Of a stretch of 5,938 nt of DNA, positions 1 to 3,311 are shown in pieces; within the stretch, counting starts at the first letter, position 1, and each line of letters starts with the position of its first letter. Below the pieces are notes generated by a model that searched no databases, was not told the origin of the DNA, and saw only the letters and a list, made by a program, of their open reading frames with translations. The stretch is from an uncultured Campylobacter sp. Lineage in GTDB: Bacteria > Campylobacterota > Campylobacteria > Campylobacterales > Campylobacteraceae. The stretch spans positions 1-5,938 of the forward strand of contig NZ_CALIBF010000069.1 of the NCBI RefSeq assembly GCF_938045465.1, in the 5' to 3' direction. The position numbers were made by a program, and so were the translations under genes.

Positions 1-206
1 ACGAGACGGCAAAATTTTATGATTTAAGGAGTTTGATGTATCTGCCTAATACTTGATGATTTTATTAATTTTAGACTATTAGCTAAGAATAAACTTTGTA
101 GATAAAATTCTTAAATTGGAATTACAGACGTACATTTTTGATTTTTAAATAAAGGCAAAAGTAAAATTTAAAGTCACGATGCTGCGGTAGAAATTTAATG
201 ATAATT
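1..206. other. Non-coding AT-rich flank, probably outside the prophage
   Basis: I see no convincing coding frame, RNA gene or repeat here. The stretch is AT-rich and stops at the CCA end of the tRNA remnant. If that remnant is the left att copy, this is host chromosome next to the prophage, or the end of an element that integrated earlier at the same tRNA. The sequence alone cannot decide between these. Confidence 0.4.
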
Positions 207-251
207 TGGTTGCAGAGGGTGGATTTGAACCACCGACCTTCGGGTTATGAG
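207..251 (-). other. Orphan 3' half of tRNA-Met(CAT), putative prophage attachment site (att)
   Basis: Read on the minus strand, the segment starts with the anticodon loop CTCATAA (anticodon CAT) and the 3' anticodon strand CCCGA. It continues through the variable region AGGTC, a perfect T-arm (GGTGG, TTCAAAT, CCACC), the acceptor 3' strand CTCTGCA, discriminator A and CCA. Upstream of the loop the sequence does not supply the expected partners: TCGGG for the anticodon stem or TGCAGAG for the acceptor stem. The gene is therefore broken in the anticodon loop. A tRNA 3' half without its 5' half is the usual trace of integration at a tRNA gene, because the element restores the functional copy at its other end. 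The orientation predicts the intact tRNA-Met at the right end of the prophage, outside this window. A GTAGC/GCTAC inverted repeat at 268-283 resembles a D-arm, but I consider that probably coincidental. Confidence 0.75.
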
Positions 252-290
252 GAATTCGTGCACCTAAGTAGCCATTAAGCTACAAAAATA

Positions 291-296
291 TATAAT
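291..296 (+). promoter_or_regulatory. Consensus -10 box (TATAAT) of the toxin-antitoxin operon
   Basis: A perfect TATAAT ends six bases before the toxin ATG at 303. There is no clear -35 box, which is normal for sigma-70 promoters of Campylobacter, where AT-rich periodicity replaces it. A start site 6-8 bases downstream of the box would fall at about 302-304, so the mRNA would begin at or next to the start codon. No Shine-Dalgarno sequence precedes the ATG, which fits leaderless translation. The short inverted repeat GTAGC/GCTAC at 268-283 just upstream could be an operator for the antitoxin. Confidence 0.5.
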
Positions 297-302
297 AGCT
301 TT

Positions 303-599
303 ATGCAAGTAAAATATACTCCATACTTTGAAAAATGGTATAAGAATTTATCGGATTACAAAGCCAAAGCTTCTATTCTGCGTCGTATCGACAAAATAAA
401 AAATGAGAACTATTTTGGCGATTATAAATCCGTAACTAATGCTACTGATATATATGAGCTTAGAATTTTCGTTTCAGGCGGCATTAGAATTTATTTTACT
501 TTCAAAGGCGATACGTTGATTATTTTGCTTTGTGGTGGCGATAAATCCACTCAAGCACGCGATATAGAAAAAGCTAAGGAAATTTTAAAGGAGTTATGA
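303..599 (+). CDS. Type II toxin, RelE/ParE superfamily (HI1419-like addiction module killer protein)
   Basis: This 98-residue protein has the length and sequence pattern of the HI1419-type toxins, a branch of the RelE/ParE fold. Visible marks are the N-terminal helix region with FEKWYKNL (9-16), a basic helix with RRIDKI (27-32), YELRI (51-55), RIYF (62-65) and the C-terminal strand LLCGGDKSTQ (75-84), followed by DIEKAKEIL. Relatives inhibit growth, many by ribosome-dependent mRNA cleavage, but the activity of this subgroup is less certain and I cannot assign a target. It precedes its antitoxin, as in higBA-type loci, and the two genes overlap by one base, so translation is probably coupled. 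The gene sits directly inside the presumed left prophage border, where such modules can stabilise an element against loss. The ATG lacks a Shine-Dalgarno sequence and lies just after a TATAAT box. Confidence 0.85.
   Translation: MQVKYTPYFEKWYKNLSDYKAKASILRRIDKIKNENYFGDYKSVTNATDIYELRIFVSGGIRIYFTFKGDTLIILLCGGDKSTQARDIEKAKEILKEL
588..593 (+). promoter_or_regulatory. Ribosome binding site AAGGAG that decides the antitoxin start
   Basis: A strong AAGGAG lies at the end of the toxin gene. It is followed by two consecutive ATG codons, at 596 and 599. The spacing is only 2 bases to the first and 5 bases to the second, so 599 is the better start. The toxin has no comparable site, so the antitoxin should be translated more efficiently than the toxin. 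Confidence 0.6.
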
Positions 600-874
600 T
601 GGAACTAAAAACTTTTGAATTGTCTGACTTTTTAGATAATGACGATGTAAGAAAAGAATATTTGAATCAAGTTTTAGCTGACGGCGATTTAGAGGAGCTT
701 AAAAGAGCTCTTTTGTATATTTCAAAAAGCTATGGCGTTGAAAAAATAGCTAAAAAAGCTAATCTTAATAGAGAGAGCTTTTATAAAATTTTTAAGCCTA
801 ATTCTAAGCCTAGATTTGAGACGATCTCTAAAATACTTCGTGCCTTTGATATGAATTTAAGCGTTTCTGCTTAA
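599..874 (+). CDS. Antitoxin with HTH domain (HI1420-like addiction module antidote protein)
   Basis: The product (91 residues from the ATG at 599, 92 from 596) matches the family pattern of HI1420-type antidotes. It has an N-terminal segment ending in YLNQVLADGDLEELKRAL (21-38), then a Cro/C1-like helix-turn-helix at about 46-66 (GVEKIAKKANLNRESFYKIF), then KPRFETISKILRAF (70-83), the equivalent of the conserved 'NPSFxTLxKVLxAL' part. It should bind and neutralise the upstream toxin and, with it, repress the operon promoter. The stop of the toxin and this start overlap as TGATG. It is followed after 35 bases by the end of the convergent minus-strand gene, with no clear terminator hairpin between them. 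Confidence 0.85.
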   Translation: MELKTFELSDFLDNDDVRKEYLNQVLADGDLEELKRALLYISKSYGVEKIAKKANLNRESFYKIFKPNSKPRFETISKILRAFDMNLSVSA

Positions 875-909
875 ATATTAAGGCTGCGAGTTTGAAATTT
901 TAGTGATTT

Positions 910-1479
910 TTAGTGCATTTCGATTTGGATACTATTTTTGTTTGTTTTTTTTCGTTCGATAGTTTCGCCTTTTTTGTAAGTTCCTGCGTTGTTTAGAGCA
1001 GGCTTTATGTTGTCTGAAAAATATCTATAAACTTCTTTTATCCTATTTCTGTGATCTATGCAATTTGGTTGCGAATTTTCGCTATATCCGAATTTATAAT
1101 GATAAAAATCACTTTGCGGATTCCATACACTAAATTCTAGCCTGGCTTTTGTATAAAGTGCGGCCGATAAAAATGGTTCTTGGCAAATTATTCTTTCTAC
1201 TTCGTTTTTAAATTTACTTATGCTTATATTATTGCTATCTCCAACTTTCAATTTTAGGTAGAAAACATTATTTTTTTGCTCATAATTATATCTATATTCT
1301 TTTTCTAATTCCATATGATTAAATATCTTTCTTTTATCAACTTGTTCGTAAACATATTCTGCTACCTGTTGCCCACTTTGACCTTGATACCATTTTTTAA
1401 ATAAATTGTATTCGTAGTCAAATTCTTGGTTTGCATTCATAAAATTCGCTAGTATTACTATTAATAGTAGTTTTTTCAT
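910..1479 (-). CDS. Hypothetical secreted protein encoded with the phage repressor
   Basis: I do not recognise this 189-residue protein. It starts with a good Sec signal peptide: basic MKK, a hydrophobic core LLLIVILANF and a probable cut after MNA at residue 16. The mature part has no further membrane span, is rich in Tyr, Asn, Lys and Glu, and has two cysteines (99 and 140) that could form one disulfide in the periplasm. The tail (169-183) is lysine- and threonine-rich. The gene overlaps the upstream HTH gene by four bases (ATGA), so it is probably translated from the same lysogenic transcript. A secreted protein expressed with the repressor suggests a function in the lysogen, such as superinfection exclusion or a host-modifying moron, but this is inference from context only. 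Convergent with the toxin-antitoxin operon. Confidence 0.8.
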   Translation of the reverse strand: MKKLLLIVILANFMNANQEFDYEYNLFKKWYQGQSGQQVAEYVYEQVDKRKIFNHMELEKEYRYNYEQKNNVFYLKLKVGDSNNISISKFKNEVERIICQEPFLSAALYTKARLEFSVWNPQSDFYHYKFGYSENSQPNCIDHRNRIKEVYRYFSDNIKPALNNAGTYKKGETIERKKTNKNSIQIEMH

Positions 1480-1688
1480 TGTTTTTCTTTCATTGTGTTG
1501 ATTTTTTCAGAGCCTGCTTTTTTTTTAATGGCTTCTAATTTTTTAAGATAAATTTCCGTTTCTTTGATTTGTTCATCAAGCGCTAAGCCTTGATTTATGA
1601 GCCTTATTAGCTCGGGTTTTTCTTTTTCCCAGTTATTAAGCGTTCCTCTGCTTATGTTTAATAATTCTGCTAGTTCTTGTCTGTTCAT
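1476..1688 (-). CDS. Small HTH DNA-binding protein, candidate phage repressor
   Basis: This 70-residue protein begins with a compact helix-turn-helix: RQELAELLNISRGTLNNWEKE at about residues 3-23, the form seen in small XRE/MerR-like and transposase-like HTH domains. A charged helix at about 35-57 (LDEQIKETEIYLKKLEAIKKK) with heptad-like hydrophobics could be a dimerising coiled coil. It is transcribed away from the structural genes, in the position taken by RstR in CTX phage or C in Pf-type phages. An immunity repressor acting on the 1689-1967 control region is the most likely role. The ATG at 1688 follows only a weak ribosome binding site. A minus-strand -10 candidate, TAAAAT (1711 down to 1706), would place operator copy 1 between -10 and -35, which fits autoregulation. 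The family is clear as HTH; the repressor role is inference. Confidence 0.8.
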   Translation of the reverse strand: MNRQELAELLNISRGTLNNWEKEKPELIRLINQGLALDEQIKETEIYLKKLEAIKKKAGSEKINTMKEKQ

Positions 1689-1689
1689 T

Positions 1690-1718
1690 TTGACATCTTT
1701 TTAATATTTTAGTAGATT
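1690..1718 (+). promoter_or_regulatory. Candidate rightward phage promoter (TTGACA, 17 bp, TAGATT)
   Basis: A perfect -35 TTGACA (1690-1695) is followed after 17 bases by TAGATT (1713-1718), four of six matches to TATAAT including the three key positions. It overlaps operator copy 1, so a bound repressor would block it. The transcript would have a leader of about 240 nt before the GTG at 1968. A second TTGACA at 1829-1834 has no good -10 at the right distance (GTAAGC or TAAGCA). The real start site is uncertain. Confidence 0.35.
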
Positions 1719-1797
1719 TCGTTTAATTATTAAACATAAATTAAGAATTCTTTGTGTAATATCACAATGTTCGTTTTGTTTAATTATTAGACGAAAT
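1716..1797. promoter_or_regulatory. Inverted pair of 20-bp operator-like sites between divergent genes
   Basis: The 20-mer at 1716-1735 recurs in reverse complement at 1778-1797 with 18 of 20 positions the same. Each copy contains a near-palindromic core: GTTTAATTATTAAAC at 1721-1735 and GTTTAATTATTAGAC at 1778-1792. Centre-to-centre distance is 62 bp, close to six helical turns, so proteins bound to both could face each other and loop the DNA. Between them lies a third weaker inverted repeat, TTGTG/CACAA (1752-1767). The location beside the small HTH gene makes these the likely repressor binding sites. Confidence 0.55.
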
Positions 1798-1885
1798 GTG
1801 TTTTTTTGCTTCCTTATTGTTGATCTTTTTGACACATTGATTTTAACTAAAGTAAGCAAATTCTACACTTAATTCTCGCACTATG

Positions 1886-1964
1886 CCGCGACAGAGTAAA
1901 GATGTCTAGGGCCGAAGTTAGGCGGGAGTTCCACCCGAGCAAGTGGTAAAACTACTCGGGGCGG
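1886..1964 (+). promoter_or_regulatory. GC-rich structured leader before the first rightward phage gene
   Basis: This stretch stands out in the AT-rich window by its G and C content. It can form a closing helix CCGC (1886-1889) with GCGG (1961-1964). Inside are GACA/TGTC (1890-1893 with 1903-1906), GCC/GGC (1911-1913 with 1921-1923) and a strong arm CCCGAG/CTCGGG (1934-1939 with 1955-1960) prolonged by AGT/ACT (1942-1944 with 1951-1953). CGGG at 1923-1926 competes for CCCG at 1934-1937, giving an alternative fold. The only purine-rich ribosome binding candidate (GGGG, 1958-1961) is buried in the strong arm, just before the GTG start. This could be a translational control element or, as DNA, part of a replication origin. 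The helices are seen directly; the function is inference. Confidence 0.45.
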
Positions 1965-1967
1965 TTT

Positions 1968-2420
1968 GTGAAAATAACTCTTCCTTCCGCCCTTCAAGGT
2001 TTAATCGAGTTAGGCTTAATCAAATATAAAGGAAGAGTTATGGACTACATTCTACAAGATTTCAAGGTTTCTTACGAAATTGCAAGTGCTATCGCAAAAA
2101 GTGGTGCTAAAGGCGAGATGAACGGACGGGCTTACTCAAGCTCCGTGAAAATTACCGCTCGCAATCGATACGAGGAAGAAAATTCTGTAACGAATTGCGT
2201 CGATCTCAAGGAACAAGAACTCATAGTTAGAATTCTATGCAAAGATGATCTAACAGCTGGGGTTCTTACTACGAAATTTAATCAGTTTTTCAAAAACAAG
2301 GGCATTCTGAAATTTAACGCCGGGCTTCCGTCTTTTAATAATGGTGCATATACGCTTACTACTGATGAAGATGATGCTTACTGGATAAATTTCCTAAATA
2401 ACGTTTCTCCTAAGAAATAA
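1968..2420 (+). CDS. Candidate ssDNA-binding protein (gpV/RstB analogue) of filamentous phage
   Basis: This is the first rightward gene, 150 residues, with a GTG start. No other start lies between the in-frame stop at 1947 and this codon; the next ATG (2040) would remove 24 residues. I do not recognise the family with certainty. The protein is predicted soluble, with alternating hydrophobic stretches typical of beta structure: SSVKITARNRYEE (57-70), NCVDLKEQELIVRILCKDD (76-94), then KFNQFFKNKG (103-112) and an acidic C-terminal region TTDEDDAYW (131-139). Its place directly before the major coat gene is that of the single-stranded-DNA-binding protein in filamentous phages (gpV in Ff, RstB in CTX). 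That protein coats the viral strand before packaging. The two cysteines (77 and 91) and the OB-fold are not proven. It could also be a replication accessory protein. Confidence 0.8.
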   Translation: MKITLPSALQGLIELGLIKYKGRVMDYILQDFKVSYEIASAIAKSGAKGEMNGRAYSSSVKITARNRYEEENSVTNCVDLKEQELIVRILCKDDLTAGVLTTKFNQFFKNKGILKFNAGLPSFNNGAYTLTTDEDDAYWINFLNNVSPKK

Positions 2421-2431
2421 CAAGCTTTACA

Positions 2432-2454
2432 AAGCCGATCCGTGTGGTCGGCTT
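2432..2454 (+). other. Stem-loop between the ssDNA-binding candidate and the coat gene
   Basis: AAGCCGA (2432-2438) pairs perfectly with TCGGCTT (2448-2454), and the stem can be lengthened by a T-G and a C-G pair. It starts 11 bases after the stop codon of the upstream gene. There is no T-run after it, so it is not a canonical intrinsic terminator. It may mark an mRNA processing or stabilisation point that helps the coat gene be expressed more strongly than the upstream gene. A weaker AAGTC/GACTT repeat follows at 2459-2475. Confidence 0.5.
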
Positions 2455-2498
2455 GATAAAGTCTGCGCATGACTTAAATTTTAAAGAAAGGTGTTGCT

Positions 2499-2738
2499 AT
2501 GAAAAAGTTGTCTTTTCTAAAAGAAAAACTTTGTTCTGCAAAGGCTAAGCTTTGTTCAGCTGTTTGTGTCGGTTTTAGTGCGATGAGCGCTTCTGCTGCT
2601 GGCATCGCTATTGACCCCGCTACAGGTGCCGTCACTGGTGACCTAGATAAAGCTACGTTTATGGGCGTTGCTGGTGCGGTTTTGGTCCTTTTAGGCGTCA
2701 TTTTTGGCGTTAAAAAAGGTCTTGGTCTTTTGCGTTAA
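2499..2738 (+). CDS. Major coat protein precursor (pVIII-like)
   Basis: The 79-residue product has the typical build of a filamentous phage major coat protein. A lysine-rich leader with a hydrophobic stretch ends in the signal peptidase site ASA|A (cut after residue 33). The 46-residue mature chain has an acidic amphipathic N-terminal part (D39, D48, D50), a membrane helix FMGVAGAVLVLLGVIFGV (54-71) and a basic C-terminus (KK..R) that would face the packaged DNA. It would be inserted in the inner membrane and then assembled in thousands of copies around the ssDNA. A good ribosome binding site AGAAAGG (2485-2491) sits 7 bases before the ATG. The gene is bracketed by hairpins at 2432-2454 and 2746-2767. 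The leader is unusually long and contains a duplicated KLCSA motif (10-14 and 17-21). No gene symbol is claimed. Confidence 0.85.
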   Translation: MKKLSFLKEKLCSAKAKLCSAVCVGFSAMSASAAGIAIDPATGAVTGDLDKATFMGVAGAVLVLLGVIFGVKKGLGLLR

Positions 2739-2745
2739 GCTCTTT

Positions 2746-2767
2746 CCCTCTACCTTTTGGTGGAGGG
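2746..2767 (+). terminator. Strong stem-loop right after the major coat gene, possible partial terminator
   Basis: CCCTC, T, ACC (2746-2754) pairs with GGT, G, GAGGG (2759-2767) around a TTTT loop, giving nine base pairs with one T-G wobble. It begins eight bases after the coat stop codon. In Ff phages a terminator follows gene VIII and lowers expression of the minor coat genes, and this hairpin is in the same place. The downstream sequence ATAAATTTC is a poor T-tract, so termination may be partial, or the hairpin may protect the coat mRNA from 3' decay. Confidence 0.5.
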
Positions 2768-2787
2768 ATAAATTTCAAGGTTTTATT

Positions 2788-2916
2788 ATGTACGACTTTA
2801 TCGATTTAACTAAGCTTACGATTTTTGTTAATAGTTTTGTGGCTGTCGTTATTGTCTTTTTTGCTGCTATTAAGCAGGTAACCGTTGCTTTGGATATTTT
2901 TAAGAATATGGACTAA
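2788..2916 (+). CDS. Small single-span membrane protein, candidate minor coat protein
   Basis: The 42-residue protein has an N-terminal short polar part (MYDFIDLTK), one membrane helix at about 10-35 (LTIFVNSFVAVVIVFFAAIKQ...) and a short tail ending NMD. I chose the ATG at 2788 because AAGG (2777-2780) lies 7 bases upstream. The frame is open further left, to a possible start inside the coat gene at 2704, but that extension would overlap the coat gene and the 2746-2767 hairpin. Size and position match the pVII/pIX-type proteins that cap the end of the virion emerging first. With no recognisable sequence family, the exact identity is open. It is followed after two bases by the next small gene. 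Confidence 0.65.
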   Translation: MYDFIDLTKLTIFVNSFVAVVIVFFAAIKQVTVALDIFKNMD

Positions 2917-2918
2917 GT

Positions 2919-3032
2919 ATGTATAAGCTTGATATATCTTTGGAGCAATACAATTTTTTAATGGGCTTGAGTGGTATTTTATGCGCTTTTTTACTCGGTC
3001 TATTCGTTTTTTTAGTTTTGAGTAAGCTTTAA
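2919..3032 (+). CDS. Small single-span membrane protein, second candidate minor coat protein
   Basis: This frame encodes 37 residues: MYKLDISLEQYNFLMGL, then a hydrophobic helix at about 16-34 (LSGILCAFLLGLFVFLVL) ending in SKL. The ATG lies two bases after the upstream stop codon and has only a weak ribosome binding site, so expression probably depends on translational coupling. It has the size of Ff pVII and pIX (33 and 32 residues). Because it is so short, automatic annotation may have missed it. It also ends at the hairpin-rich intergenic region. Coding status is inferred from the tight spacing, the membrane profile and its analogy to the phage gene order. Confidence 0.55.
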   Translation: MYKLDISLEQYNFLMGLSGILCAFLLGLFVFLVLSKL

Positions 3033-3061
3033 TTTACGTTTAAAGTTTTCTCAAATTTAAA

Positions 3062-3155
3062 GATTAACGCGCGCCTCTTTTTATTTAGCTCGCTAAATAA
3101 AAAGTAGTGGCGCAATGCGTTAATCCCACGCCTCCAAGGCGTGTGTCGCGAAGCG
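3062..3155. other. Hairpin cluster in the intergenic region: candidate origin or packaging signal
   Basis: A 64-nt sequence (3062-3125) folds into one long stem-loop with 26 base pairs. GATTAACGC (3062-3070) pairs with 3117-3125, GCGCC (3071-3075) with 3109-3113, and CTTTTTATTTAG (3077-3088) with 3093-3104, around a CTCG loop. Only a three-base bulge (AAT) and a small internal loop interrupt it. A second hairpin follows at once, CACGCC (3127-3132) with GGCGTG (3138-3143), then a third, CGC-GAA-GCG (3147-3155). Together they fill the longest gap of the structural operon (3033-3170). There is no T-run after the stem, so a simple terminator is unlikely. In filamentous phages such clusters hold the strand origins and the packaging signal; that role here is inference. 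Confidence 0.6.
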
Positions 3156-3170
3156 TAGAAAGGAAGGGTT

Positions 3171-3302
3171 ATGCAAATAGGCGTTTTTACTGTAACTGGC
3201 GTTTTGTCGTTTGATTATTTTTTCTCAATCATAGTGTGGTTTTTGCTTATATGTTTGCCTATATGCGCTGGGCTTATACTTTTTTCTAGGAAGTTTTTAT
3301 AA
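3171..3302 (+). CDS. Small membrane protein upstream of the adsorption protein gene
   Basis: The product is 43 residues: a short N-terminal part MQIGVFTVTGVLSFDYFF, a membrane helix at about 18-38 (FFSIIVWFLLICLPICAGLILF) and a basic end SRKFL. Two cysteines lie in the span (28 and 32). The ATG follows a strong ribosome binding site AAGGA (3160-3164) at 6 bases, and the stop codon overlaps the ribosome binding site of the next gene. It looks like a minor virion or assembly protein of the pIX/pVII class, but no family is recognisable. The strong ribosome binding site and position make it a likely real gene despite its size. Confidence 0.6.
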   Translation: MQIGVFTVTGVLSFDYFFSIIVWFLLICLPICAGLILFSRKFL

Positions 3303-3311
3303 GGTGGGGTT

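Noticed and set aside
207..286. A complete minus-strand tRNA, since a GTAGC/GCTAC repeat at 268-283 resembles a D-arm
   Set aside because: The 5' half supplies neither the TGCAGAG acceptor strand nor the TCGGG anticodon strand, so no cloverleaf closes. Only the 3' half is tRNA-like.
2432..2454. Intrinsic terminator after the 150-aa gene
   Set aside because: The stem is good but is followed by GATAAAGTC rather than a T-run, so I list it only as a stem-loop.
2474..2701. Minus-strand open frame of 75 codons
   Set aside because: It is antisense to the clear major coat gene, with no ribosome binding site or plausible protein features.
2704..2787. A longer version of the 42-residue membrane protein starting at 2704
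   Set aside because: It would begin inside the coat gene and read through the 2746-2767 hairpin. The ATG at 2788 has a well-placed AAGG.
3077..3104. Bidirectional terminator formed by the 12-bp inner stem
   Set aside because: The inner stem is AT-rich and is followed by TAGTGGCGC, not Ts. It is better seen as part of the longer 3062-3125 structure.
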